Positions 8,512 through 15,735 of a stretch of 64,000 nt of DNA are shown in pieces (position 1 is the stretch's first letter; every line of letters begins with the position of its first letter). The stretch comes from Bin87 sp965204905 (lineage in GTDB: Bacteria; Chloroflexota; Dehalococcoidia; Lucifugimonadales; UBA3495), in contig OZ242042.1 of the NCBI GenBank assembly GCA_965204905.1, positions 1 to 64,000 of the forward strand, in the 5' to 3' direction. Position numbers and translations under genes: made by a program. A model generated the notes under the pieces. It worked only from the letters and a program-made list of their open reading frames with translations, made no database searches and had not been told where the DNA came from.

Positions 8512-9063
8512 TCAGATGGGCAGTTTGGGTTCGGCGCCGTCGGGCACGTCGATTTCAAAGGCGTTGGCGTTGAAGGCGAGCAGGGAATAGTAGCCCATCA
8601 GCGTACTGATCTCCGTGACGCTCAACGCGCCGTAGCGGTCGATGGCGGCCTGGAAGGTGGCTTCGTCAACGCGGTGGTTGTCGAACAACTGGGTCACGTA
8701 GTTGACGACGATTTGCAGATCGTCGGACAGTTGGGGCAACGGTTTGCCGTCGCGGAGGTTGTCCACAAACTCGTCGCTGATGCCCTGCTGGCGGGCACGG
8801 GCGGCGTGGGCGTGCCAGATGTACTGGCAGTCCATGTTGCGGGCGGTGAGGATCATCACCAGCTCCTGGATCTGCTTGGGGAGGGACCCTTCGTCGCGTA
8901 GGTAGTTGACGAGATAGTTGGAGCGGCGGCGCATTTCGGGGCTGTTGATCATGGCAGAGCCGGGGCCGGCGTCAACCACGCCCCCGGAGTTGGCGGTTTC
9001 GTGGTCGAAGGCCTCGCGGAGATTTTCGGGAACCTGGTCGCGGGTAAGGATCGGGGTTCGCAT
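8512..9063 (-). CDS. Carboxymuconolactone decarboxylase family (AhpD-like) protein
   Basis: A 183-residue all-helical protein of the CMD/AhpD-like fold: VMILTARNMDCQYIWHAHAA is the family core helix. In true AhpD peroxidases this position carries a CxxC plus His; here only the first Cys (DCQYIWHAH) is present, so a redox-relay function is doubtful and a decarboxylase-like or unknown reaction is more likely. GGGAGG just before the ATG at 9063 fixes the start. A close relative lies at 10434-10979, ending with the same style (FEIDVPDGAEP / FEVDLPDGVQP). Confidence 0.83.
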   Translation of the reverse strand: MRTPILTRDQVPENLREAFDHETANSGGVVDAGPGSAMINSPEMRRRSNYLVNYLRDEGSLPKQIQELVMILTARNMDCQYIWHAHAARARQQGISDEFVDNLRDGKPLPQLSDDLQIVVNYVTQLFDNHRVDEATFQAAIDRYGALSVTEISTLMGYYSLLAFNANAFEIDVPDGAEPKLPI

Positions 9064-9146
9064 TTTGTGCCTCCCTGGGTTTTGGTCGATGATAGACGGC
9101 AGGCGGTGTGACGGCAAGCGGCGAGTGTCCTCAGGCGTACCCATTT

Positions 9147-9236
9147 GTCATTGCGAGGAGCGCAGCGACGCGGCAATCTCGTTCCAGTAGCGATGACCGC
9201 TGCCCAACTAGATTGCCACGCTTCGCTCGCAATGAC
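9147..9236. repeat. TCATTGCGAG family inverted repeat, full copy
   Basis: Left arm GTCATTGCGAGGAGCGCAGC to GGCAATCTC and right arm GATTGCCACGCTTCGCTCGC ending AATGAC enclose about 35 bases. Other copies: 45969-46060 (full), 44814-44841 and 49571-49598 (single arms). Confidence 0.78.
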
Positions 9237-9349
9237 AGTTTGGGCGAAGGTGAATATGCGTGAGGCAAGTATCCCTTGCCATCGGAGGGAGAAGGGATAG
9301 GATAGGGGTATATGCCTGATTGCCACCCACGTTTTGAGGGACGACCACG

Positions 9350-9844
9350 ATGCGAGCATTGATCCAGCGCGTAACCGAAGCCTCGGTTTCCATTGACGAC
9401 CCTGAGACCAGCAGTACCGAATCTGAGAGTGTCGAAGCCGGCAGCATCGGCGCCGGCCTGGTTGTCCTGCTGGGCGTCGCCGAAGGGGACGATGACACCG
9501 ACGCCCGGTACCTGGTGGACAAGATTGCGAATATGCGGATCTTCGCCGACGAGCAGGGCCGGTTCAACCGCTCGGCGCTGGACGTTGGCGGGGAGTTGCT
9601 GGTGGTATCCCAGTTCACGCTCTACGCTGACACCCGGCGGGGCCGCCGTCCCGATTTCACCCGCGCCGCCGGGCCGGATGAGGCCAACCGGCTGTACGAG
9701 CGCGCCGTGGCAATGTTCCGCGAAAAGGGGCTGCGGGTGGCTACGGGCCGGTTCCAGGCTTACATGCACGTTCGACTGGTGAACGACGGGCCGGTCACGA
9801 TAATGGTGGACAGCGCGGACCGCGGGCGGCCCAGGAATTCGTAG
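9350..9844 (+). CDS. dtd: D-aminoacyl-tRNA deacylase
   Basis: A 164-residue Dtd enzyme, which removes D-amino acids (and glycine from mischarged tRNA-Ala) from tRNA in the cytosol. It begins MRALIQRVTEASVS and contains the active-site SQFTLYAD and NDGPVTIMVD with the cross-subunit Gly-cisPro motif. It is slightly longer than typical (about 145-150 residues) because of an insertion around residues 17-32 (DDPETSSTESESVEAGS). The stop codon TAG is supplied by the palindromic repeat that begins at 9841, so the ancestral C-terminus may have been altered when the repeat arrived. Confidence 0.92.
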   Translation: MRALIQRVTEASVSIDDPETSSTESESVEAGSIGAGLVVLLGVAEGDDDTDARYLVDKIANMRIFADEQGRFNRSALDVGGELLVVSQFTLYADTRRGRRPDFTRAAGPDEANRLYERAVAMFREKGLRVATGRFQAYMHVRLVNDGPVTIMVDSADRGRPRNS

Positions 9845-9869
9845 GGGCGGGTTTCAAACCCGCCCCTAC
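9841..9869. repeat. Perfect palindrome, TAGGGGCG family, copy 2
   Basis: Identical to the copy at 2003-2031. Its second to fourth bases form the TAG stop codon of dtd. Confidence 0.85.
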
Positions 9870-9891
9870 ACGGCCGGTTGCAGATCTGAGT

Positions 9892-10422
9892 TTAGCGATG
9901 CCAACCCATCCCCTTGTACATCCCTCGCAGATAGGCGATCTGGCCGCCGTGGGACACGCAATCCCACGTCATCTGGCCCAGCGCCGCCGCGACGGTGCGC
10001 GGCTCCGACACGGGCGGGATGATCTTGGCCTGTTGCATCTGCGCCTCGGTGAGGCCGGGCAAGTATTCACGCAATGCGGTGCGGACTTCCTCGAAGTATT
10101 CCATCTGGCGGGTCCGCGACGGCGGCTGCCAGTCGCATACCATCTGGTGGTTCCAGCCCAGGCCGCGGTTCTCGCCGTCCGCGGGCATGACGAAGTGCTG
10201 CTCCCAGTTGTCGGTGTCCCACAGCTGGGGCAGGTCGCGCAGCCGGGTGTGGATGAACGAATCGATCACCCGGGAGAGGTGCCACAGGATCCAGGCCACG
10301 GAATTGCAGTCGGACGCCGGAATGCGGTGGAATTCCTCATCCGTAAGGTCCTGGAGGGCCAGGTCGATGGTGGTGAAGTTGTTCTCCAAAGCGGAGATAA
10401 GACCGTCGGCGGCAGTGGACAT
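9892..10422 (-). CDS. DinB-like / DUF664 family protein
   Basis: A 176-residue four-helix-bundle protein. The metal-binding His residues of the DinB/YfiT fold are visible in VAWILWHLSR and in the C-terminal SHGGQIAYLRGM. Members include thiol (bacillithiol, mycothiol) S-transferases and uncharacterised damage-induced proteins; the exact function is unknown here. A full AAAGGAGG precedes the ATG. It starts 11 bases after the stop of the CMD-family gene on the same strand, so the two form an operon. Confidence 0.82.
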   Translation of the reverse strand: MSTAADGLISALENNFTTIDLALQDLTDEEFHRIPASDCNSVAWILWHLSRVIDSFIHTRLRDLPQLWDTDNWEQHFVMPADGENRGLGWNHQMVCDWQPPSRTRQMEYFEEVRTALREYLPGLTEAQMQQAKIIPPVSEPRTVAAALGQMTWDCVSHGGQIAYLRGMYKGMGWHR

Positions 10423-10433
10423 GGGATCCTCCT

Positions 10434-10979
10434 TTAGGTGATCTCAGGCTGAACGCCGTCCGGCAGGTCCACTTCAAACGCGGACAGGACTTGCCCCACC
10501 AGCATGTAGTGGCCGATCAGGGCCGTGATTTCCAAGGTTTTCTGCGTGCCGAAGTGATCGGAAACCGCGTTGAACGTCTCGTCGCTGATCTTGTGGTTCT
10601 GCGCCAGTTCCTGCACGTACTTGACCAGCGAAGCCTCGATGCCGGACATGCCCTCGGGCGCCTTGCCGGTGGCGATGGCGCTGACCACGTCCTCGGAAAC
10701 GCCGGCCTGCCGGGCGAGACGGGCGTGGGCGGAAAACTCGTACTGCTGGCGAATCTCTCGGGCGGTGGCGCAGATGATGATCTCGCGCTGGGCTTCGGTG
10801 ATGTCCAGTTCAAAACGGACGTAGGTGCCGGTGTGGGCCACCCGCGCCGCGAGGTCGGGGCTGTGCAGCAGCACGCCGTAAGGGCCGCGCACGCTGCCCC
10901 GGCTGCTGGCGATGGAGTCGAAGAATTCTTGATGCTCGGGGGCGAGCTGATCGCGGGTGATGTCGTTGAGACGGGCCAT
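10434..10979 (-). CDS. Carboxymuconolactone decarboxylase family protein
   Basis: A 181-residue CMD-like helical protein, first gene of a two-gene operon with the DinB-like gene. The family core reads IICATAREIRQQYEFSAHAR: the position of the CxxC in AhpD is QQYE, so both redox Cys are missing while the His (SAHAR) is kept. An AAGGAG lies just upstream of the ATG at 10979. It is a paralogue of 8512-9063. The substrate is unknown. Confidence 0.83.
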   Translation of the reverse strand: MARLNDITRDQLAPEHQEFFDSIASSRGSVRGPYGVLLHSPDLAARVAHTGTYVRFELDITEAQREIIICATAREIRQQYEFSAHARLARQAGVSEDVVSAIATGKAPEGMSGIEASLVKYVQELAQNHKISDETFNAVSDHFGTQKTLEITALIGHYMLVGQVLSAFEVDLPDGVQPEIT

Positions 10980-11059
10980 AGGTCTGGGCTCCTTGGATTT
11001 TGCTCGAATATGGTGCTGGCAATATACCGTTGCGGTGTGCGCTATTCAAGCCGAGAGAG

Positions 11060-11410
11060 TTATGCGCCGGGTACCGGCCCGGTTCTGATGACCGTAAAGT
11101 TGCCGCGCCATGCAGCCGCTTCGTTGTTAAGAACGCCGAATATGAACTGTGTCTGGCTGACGTATGGCATATGGCGGAACCGGAACAGGACCACGCCGCA
11201 TTGCGCCGGCTGCCCGTGCTGATAGACGAGGCTGCCGTAGTCTTCTTTATCGCAGGTTACGACCACTCTGTATTCCTGCACGGCGCGAGCCAAGACTTCA
11301 GAATCGGGTGCAGACGGCATGACCTCCAGGGCCCAATCTACGTTATGGCCGGCGCGACGAAGCAACTCAACCACTGGTCTCGGCAAGTGTTCGTCGGCCA
11401 TGAAACGCAT
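11060..11410 (-). CDS. DUF5615 PIN-like protein (putative toxin)
   Basis: A 116-residue protein with the DUF5615/PIN-like pattern: FMADEHLPRPVVELLRRAGH at the N-terminus (acidic pair D6, E7) and VVVTCDKEDYGSLV in the middle (acidic D54, D57). PIN-like folds are usually metal-dependent ribonucleases, and DUF5615 proteins are commonly encoded next to DUF433 proteins in toxin-antitoxin-like pairs. It follows the DUF433 gene by ten bases on the same strand. The activity is not demonstrated for this pair; it is inferred from families and arrangement. Confidence 0.8.
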   Translation of the reverse strand: MRFMADEHLPRPVVELLRRAGHNVDWALEVMPSAPDSEVLARAVQEYRVVVTCDKEDYGSLVYQHGQPAQCGVVLFRFRHMPYVSQTQFIFGVLNNEAAAWRGNFTVIRTGPVPGA

Positions 11411-11420
11411 AATATGGCAA

Positions 11421-11711
11421 TCAGACCGAGCGGGCCAGGTCGGTTTTTAACGACCCGTCAGGGTTGTGGTGAGGGCAGAGCTCGGTACCCCAGTCCTCGT
11501 AGGCAACCATGCCGTGGGCTTCGGCGTAAGCATAAGCGGCTCGGATGCTTTCACGGGACAAGTTGGGGTGATTTTCCAGTAGTTCGTCTTCGGTGGCTCC
11601 GCAGGCCTGGAATTCCAGCAGCAGCCACACGGGCATTCTGGTGCCCTTGATGATGGGTTGCCCGCCGCACGTGCCAGGGACTCTTACTATGATGCCTTCC
11701 CAATCAGCCAT
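11421..11711 (-). CDS. DUF433 domain protein (putative antitoxin)
   Basis: A 96-residue DUF433 protein. The family signature is clear: VPGTCGGQPIIKGTRMPVW followed by a winged-helix-like segment (TEDELLENHPNLSRESIRAA) and an acidic or polar tail. AGGAGGAAAGCT before the ATG at 11711 gives a strong start; the frame is open further upstream but that extension overlaps the end of nadC in a non-protein-like way. DUF433 proteins are regarded as antitoxins or DNA-binding partners of DUF5615 PIN-like proteins, which is the gene next door. Confidence 0.82.
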   Translation of the reverse strand: MADWEGIIVRVPGTCGGQPIIKGTRMPVWLLLEFQACGATEDELLENHPNLSRESIRAAYAYAEAHGMVAYEDWGTELCPHHNPDGSLKTDLARSV

Positions 11712-11796
11712 AGCTTTCCTCCTGCCGTGTTTGCGTTGGGGTTCCGCGTCGTTATCCTTCCGGTTCATTTTAGCATCGGGATCGCCGGCCAGCCGG

Positions 11797-12657
11797 TTAC
11801 TGCGGGAACTCCAGGTCCAGCGATATGTCCAACGCATCCGTCGAATGGGTGAGGCCGCCGATGCTGATGAGATCGACGCCGGTTTCGGCTACCGCGCGGA
11901 CGGTGCTCATGTTGATGCCGCCGGAGGCTTCCACGGAGGCGCGTCCGTCGATGATGGCCACGGCCTCCCGCATGGTGTCCACGTCCATGTTGTCCAGCAT
12001 GATGATGTGGGCGCCGGCGTCCACCGCTTCCCGAACCTGGGCCAGCGATTCGACCTCGACCTCGACCCGGATGGTATGGGACGCCTGAGCGATGGCGTGG
12101 CGCACCACGGCGGCCAGCGGCTCTTCGAGCGACGCGCGCGCCTCCAGGTGGTTGTCCTTGATAAGAATCCCGTCGGCCAGGTTCAGGCGATGGTTGTGCC
12201 CGCCGCCCATGCGGACGCTGTACTTGTCGAGGAAGCGGTGGCCGGGCGCGGTTTTGCGCGTATCGACGATGCGGGCGCGGGTGCCGGCCACCGCGCGCAC
12301 GTATTGGTTGGTGGCGGTGGCGATGCCGCTCATCCGCTGCATGAAGTTCAGGGCGGTGCGTTCGGCGCGCAGAATCGAGGCTGCCGAGCCGCGGACGCTG
12401 GCAATGTCTGTCCCCGGGGCCAGGTCGGCGCCGTCATTCAGCAGGATATCGACCTCAAGGGCAGGGTCGATGCGGTGAAACACCTCCTGCGCGACTGCTC
12501 CGCCGGCCAGGACGCCGGTGGCCTTGGCGCGCAGGATGCCATCCCCGACGATGCCATCGGGGATGAGCGCCTGGGTAGTAGGGTCGTTGAATGCTTGGTC
12601 TTCGGTGAGGGCGGCGTTGATGAGGTTGAGAACTTCCGGTGGGAGCATCTGGGTCAT
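11797..12657 (-). CDS. nadC: Nicotinate-nucleotide pyrophosphorylase (quinolinate phosphoribosyltransferase)
   Basis: A 286-residue enzyme converting quinolinate and PRPP to nicotinate mononucleotide, CO2 and pyrophosphate in de novo NAD synthesis. Recognisable features include ALTEDQAFNDPTT near the N-terminus, RTALNFMQRMSGIAT, the active-site DTRKTAPGHRFLDKY, MGGGHNHRLNLAD, and the C-terminal IGGLTHS phosphate loop. Length is normal for the family. The ATG at 12657 is preceded by GAGGCC. nadA and nadB are not in the window. The gene diverges from rsmD. Confidence 0.94.
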   Translation of the reverse strand: MTQMLPPEVLNLINAALTEDQAFNDPTTQALIPDGIVGDGILRAKATGVLAGGAVAQEVFHRIDPALEVDILLNDGADLAPGTDIASVRGSAASILRAERTALNFMQRMSGIATATNQYVRAVAGTRARIVDTRKTAPGHRFLDKYSVRMGGGHNHRLNLADGILIKDNHLEARASLEEPLAAVVRHAIAQASHTIRVEVEVESLAQVREAVDAGAHIIMLDNMDVDTMREAVAIIDGRASVEASGGINMSTVRAVAETGVDLISIGGLTHSTDALDISLDLEFPQ

Positions 12658-12848
12658 GGTGGCCTCGCGGTGTGTCGCCAAATAATGCTTGGATAGAGTT
12701 TGCCACGCCCCGGCCTTGCCTGCAATCGCGCATCGGCAATCGCGCAGCTCGATGGGCTATACTGACCCGGCGCGTTCGGCTCACCGTGCAAAACAGCCTA
12801 AAATACGCAGACACCGACCAATGCCATACTCCGCCCGTTGATACTACA

Positions 12849-13457
12849 ATGCCCCCGCGCAACACCAATACGATGCGCGTTTCCGGCGGCGATGCGCGCG
12901 GGATCAGGCTGAAAGGCCCGTCAGTAGCCGGGGTTCGGCCTACCACCGAGCGTGTTCGCGCCGCCATATTTAACATACTAGATGATAGACAGGTGACGGA
13001 CCGCATTGTGCTGGACCTGTTCGCCGGCACGGGCAGCCTCGGCATCGAGGCCCTGAGCCGGGGAGCAGCCTGGGCCGATTTCGTGGAACGAAACCGGCGG
13101 CAAAGCCTCGACCTCGAGGACAACCTGGCCCGAGTGGGCTATGCGCACGCCGGAAGGGTGTACCGGGCGGAGGTTGCGCGTTGGCTGGAGCAGCCGCCAT
13201 CGGACATGCCATCGCCAAGGCTATACGGTCTGGCGCTGCTGGACCCGCCGTACCGGATGGGAGACCCGGCCCCCATTCTGCAGGCCGTGTGGGATTCGGG
13301 GATGCTGGATGCGGAGGCTACAGTGGTGGCGGGGCACAGCAGCCGAATTACGCTGCCCGAATTGGTGGGCGGCCTGAGCCGGTACGATAGTCGCCGTTAT
13401 GGGGACAATGCGATAACCTTCTACAATTGCCGGTCCTCATCGCCGGCCACAGGCTGA
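12849..13457 (+). CDS. rsmD: 16S rRNA (guanine(966)-N2)-methyltransferase
   Basis: A 202-residue RsmD-type SAM-dependent methyltransferase. Motifs: RVSGGDARGIRLKGP start, RPTTERVRAAIFNIL, SAM loop LDLFAGTGSLGIEALSRGA, and catalytic ALLDPPYRMGD. It modifies the 30S ribosomal subunit. The ATG at 12849 is chosen; another ATG eight codons later, just before RVSGG, is possible, and neither has a clear Shine-Dalgarno. coaD follows 49 bases downstream, a very common rsmD-coaD pairing. Confidence 0.92.
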   Translation: MPPRNTNTMRVSGGDARGIRLKGPSVAGVRPTTERVRAAIFNILDDRQVTDRIVLDLFAGTGSLGIEALSRGAAWADFVERNRRQSLDLEDNLARVGYAHAGRVYRAEVARWLEQPPSDMPSPRLYGLALLDPPYRMGDPAPILQAVWDSGMLDAEATVVAGHSSRITLPELVGGLSRYDSRRYGDNAITFYNCRSSSPATG

Positions 13458-13506
13458 CAGTTGGTTCCGGCGCGGGCCGGAAAGGCAGGTTTGGGAGAAT
13501 CGCCGA

Positions 13507-14004
13507 ATGGTAACTGCTTTATACCCGGGCACTTTCGACCCGGTGACCATGGGACATCTGAACGTGGCGACGCGCGCCGCCCGGCTCTTCGAGCGGCTGA
13601 TCGTCGCCGTGTACGATACGCCGTCCAAGAGCCTGCTGTTCAATACTGAGGAACGGGTCTCGCTGCTGCGAGAGGCGGTGGCCGACATCGGCAACATTGA
13701 AGTCCGCCCGTTCAACGGTCTGGTGGTGCAGACCGCGCGGGAGGCCGGGGCCGCCACCATCATACGCGGGCTGCGCAGCGGCCCGGACTTCGAGTACGAA
13801 TGCCAGATGTTCTTTATGAACCGTCGTCTCGAGCCCGACGTGGACATGGTTTCGCTGATGAGCGACCAGGAACATACCTTCATCAGTTCCAGCCTGCTCA
13901 AGGAAGTGGCGCAGCTGGGCGGCGACATCTCCGACATGGTGCCGCCCAACGTATCCGGCGCTTTAGCCGAAAAATTCCCCGCCATAGGCGGGCCGCAGCG
14001 GTAG
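13507..14004 (+). CDS. coaD: Phosphopantetheine adenylyltransferase
   Basis: A 165-residue CoaD, catalysing ATP plus 4'-phosphopantetheine to dephospho-CoA, the penultimate step of CoA synthesis. The nucleotidyltransferase motif YPGTFDPVTMGH (TxGH-type) is at residues 6-17, the substrate loop ATIIRGLRSGPDFEYE is central, and ISSSLLKEVA near residue 126 is the second ATP motif. GGAGAAT lies before the ATG. Length is standard. Confidence 0.94.
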   Translation: MVTALYPGTFDPVTMGHLNVATRAARLFERLIVAVYDTPSKSLLFNTEERVSLLREAVADIGNIEVRPFNGLVVQTAREAGAATIIRGLRSGPDFEYECQMFFMNRRLEPDVDMVSLMSDQEHTFISSSLLKEVAQLGGDISDMVPPNVSGALAEKFPAIGGPQR

Positions 14005-14044
14005 CCAACACCGACAATCCTACCGCCGGCTCAAGGAGGACATC

Positions 14045-14605
14045 ATAGACATCAACAATATCATCGACCGCATCGAATTGCTGGTCGAATCAAGCAAGTC
14101 AGTGCCCCTCAGCAGCAACGTGATGGTGGACAAGGCCAGGCTCAACGAACTGGTTGCCCAGTTGCGCATGGAAATTCCCCAGGAAATACGCCGTGCCGAA
14201 GAGATGCTGTCGCGGAAGGATGACATAATTTCCTCCGCGGTTTCGGAAGCCAACCAGTCGCGGCAGAACCTGGAGCAGGATTTCCGCAACCGGCTGAATG
14301 ACCATGAACTGAGTCGCAAGGCCGAGGAGATGCTGCGCGACGCCGAGGCAAAGTCCCGCCGAATCATTGACCAGGCCGAACAGGAGGCGGAAAACCGCCG
14401 CAACCAGGCGGACGCTTACGCGCTCCGCACTTTGCGGGAATTGGAACGCGAACTGAGCGCCGCCACCGGTTCCGTCCGCAAGGGCATCGACGTGCTTGCC
14501 GGCTCTGCGCTGGCTGCCTCCGCCTCCGCGCAGCCCAAACCCGACGTGCCGTCTCCAGAGGACTTTGCTCCCGAGGATATCGAGGAACGCATTCGTATGC
14601 GCTGA
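14045..14605 (+). CDS. Coiled-coil protein, Chloroflexota MDI-type (DivIVA/AtpF-like), probable AUA start
   Basis: About 187 residues, highly charged and almost wholly helical. Residues 40-140 are coiled coil (RRAEEMLSRKDDIIS..., SRRIIDQAEQEAENRR), followed by an acidic tail. Homologues I recall from Chloroflexota start with MDI and continue with RxE, then VPLSSN-VMVD, exactly as here, and are usually annotated as cell-division initiation or ATPase-like proteins. There is no ATG: a perfect AAGGAGGA at 14033-14040 is followed four bases later by ATA GAC ATC. I therefore read the start as AUA at 14045 (or AUC at 14042). The first conventional alternative, TTG at 14078, has no ribosome binding site and cuts the conserved N-terminus. 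Confidence 0.72.
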   Translation: MDINNIIDRIELLVESSKSVPLSSNVMVDKARLNELVAQLRMEIPQEIRRAEEMLSRKDDIISSAVSEANQSRQNLEQDFRNRLNDHELSRKAEEMLRDAEAKSRRIIDQAEQEAENRRNQADAYALRTLRELERELSAATGSVRKGIDVLAGSALAASASAQPKPDVPSPEDFAPEDIEERIRMR

Positions 14606-14651
14606 CTGCCAGGCCCTGCTCCAAAAGTGTAGGTCTTGTCAAGTGGTTTGC

Positions 14652-14681
14652 TTGACACTTATGGTAGCAGTGGGGTATAGA
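14652..14681 (+). promoter_or_regulatory. Sigma-70-type promoter for the bifunctional nuclease gene
   Basis: TTGACA at 14652-14657 and TATAGA at 14676-14681 with an 18-base spacer. Transcription would start near 14688, just ahead of a GC hairpin. Confidence 0.65.
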
Positions 14682-14693
14682 ATCTAATTGGCC

Positions 14694-14712
14694 GGCCGGC
14701 GGAACGCCGGCC
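14694..14712 (+). other. GC-rich hairpin at the predicted 5' end of the mRNA
   Basis: GGCCGGCG, loop GAA, CGCCGGCC: an eight-base-pair stem followed by TTTA. It lies directly after the promoter and about 40 bases before the nuclease start codon. It could be a 5' stabiliser or a weak attenuator. Confidence 0.5.
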
Positions 14713-14749
14713 TTTAGGCCAACTTGCGCCGGACGCAGTCGTTGGAGCA

Positions 14750-15298
14750 ATGCAGCAGATGCGTGAATTGGTAATTGACAGCATCCGGATCAGCCAGATG
14801 AACTACCAAAGGGTGGTGGTTCTTAAAGAGTTGGCAACCAACCTGTTTCTCCTGATCTGGATCGGCCCGACCGAGGCCGAGGCCATTGCGGTGAAAATGC
14901 AAGGCATGAGTGTGCCGCGGCCTTTGACCCACGACCTGCTGGTGGACCTGGTCAAGTCTGTGGGCGGATCCATTGAGCACATCCTAGTCAGCGACTTGCA
15001 GAACGAGACCTTTTACGCCCGTATCGTCGTCAAGGTTGGCGACCAGTTGCACGAAATCGACTCCCGGCCCAGCGATGCTATGGCCGTGGCCGTCCGGGCC
15101 GAGGTGCCCATCTATGTCTCCGACCAGGTGATGGATAAAGCGGCCATATCCATGGACGAGGAAACGGGTCAGCCCGTAACCGCTTCCGGAGGCGGCGAAT
15201 CGGCCCCGGCCGAAGTGACCGAGGAGGAGTTGCAGGGTCTCTCCGCTTTTACCGATCTCATCAACGAGCTTGACATGGAAGACTTTGAGCGGAAGTAG
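14750..15298 (+). CDS. Bifunctional nuclease family protein (DUF151)
   Basis: A 182-residue protein with the BFN/DUF151 domain over residues 1-135: VVVLKELATNLFLLIWIGPTEA, then RPLTHDLLVDLVKSVGGSIEHI and IDSRPSDAMAVAVRAEVPIYV, which is the family hallmark. A UVR-like or acidic C-terminal tail follows (TEEELQGLSAFTDLINELDMEDF). BFN members show DNase and RNase activity in plants; bacterial function is unclear. A second ATG three codons in may be used. A promoter lies about 70 bases upstream and a terminator follows. Confidence 0.9.
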   Translation: MQQMRELVIDSIRISQMNYQRVVVLKELATNLFLLIWIGPTEAEAIAVKMQGMSVPRPLTHDLLVDLVKSVGGSIEHILVSDLQNETFYARIVVKVGDQLHEIDSRPSDAMAVAVRAEVPIYVSDQVMDKAAISMDEETGQPVTASGGGESAPAEVTEEELQGLSAFTDLINELDMEDFERK

Positions 15299-15341
15299 CT
15301 TGACTCACGCCGTAACAGCAGTTGCCGACACTTTGAAACGT

Positions 15342-15371
15342 AGCCCCGATCCTCAAGCGGCGGGGCTTTTT
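15342..15371 (+). terminator. Rho-independent terminator
   Basis: Stem AGCCCCG / CGGGGCT with a 12-base loop, running into TTTTT at 15367-15371. It separates the bifunctional nuclease gene from the ATP synthase operon promoter. Confidence 0.75.
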
Positions 15372-15406
15372 CGTAACGTCGGTTACGCTTTCTGTAAAAT
15401 TACCGA

Positions 15407-15435
15407 TTGACACGTTATAAACCCGATGCTACTAT
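15407..15435 (+). promoter_or_regulatory. Promoter of the ATP synthase operon
   Basis: Consensus TTGACA at 15407-15412, a 17-base spacer and TACTAT at 15430-15435. It lies between the terminator and the first gene of the operon, giving a leader of only about 15 bases. Confidence 0.72.
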
Positions 15436-15456
15436 GCCTGCCGTTTGGAATCGGAA

Positions 15457-15735
15457 ATGCCGCAATGGTTGATCGTAGCTCTGCGGCTAACCGGACTGGG
15501 ATGGTACGTAGCCGCGTGCATTGTAGCGGGCATAATTGGAGGCGTATGGCTGGGCAAGTTGACCGGCCAGGTAGCATTGCTGGTGTTGCTAGGAACCGTG
15601 CTCGGCAGCGTAGTGGCCTTTTACGGGGTGTACCGAATGGTGCTCCCCGCTATCTATGGCTCGCGACGAGGCCCGCAACCGCCGTCCCCGCCACCAGGCC
15701 GGGATACTGACCACGGAGGCAACGGGAAGTCGTGA
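15457..15735 (+). CDS. AtpZ/AtpI-type ATP synthase accessory membrane protein
   Basis: A 92-residue protein with two hydrophobic helices (about residues 6-30, GWYVAACIVAGIIGGVWLG, and 38-60) and a Pro-rich hydrophilic tail. Glycine-rich helices at this position, first in an atp operon, match the AtpZ/AtpI group that assists c-ring assembly or Mg/Ca transport. Similarity is by pattern and position, not strong motifs. The ATG at 15457 is preferred over an in-frame TTG at 15445. Its stop overlaps the GTG start of the subunit a gene by four bases (GTGA). Confidence 0.75.
   Translation: MPQWLIVALRLTGLGWYVAACIVAGIIGGVWLGKLTGQVALLVLLGTVLGSVVAFYGVYRMVLPAIYGSRRGPQPPSPPPGRDTDHGGNGKS

Noticed and set aside
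15372..15456. Rex operator in the ATP synthase promoter region
   Set aside because: I looked for a TTGTGA-N6-TCACAA-like palindrome because rex is next to the operon, but none is present near the promoter.
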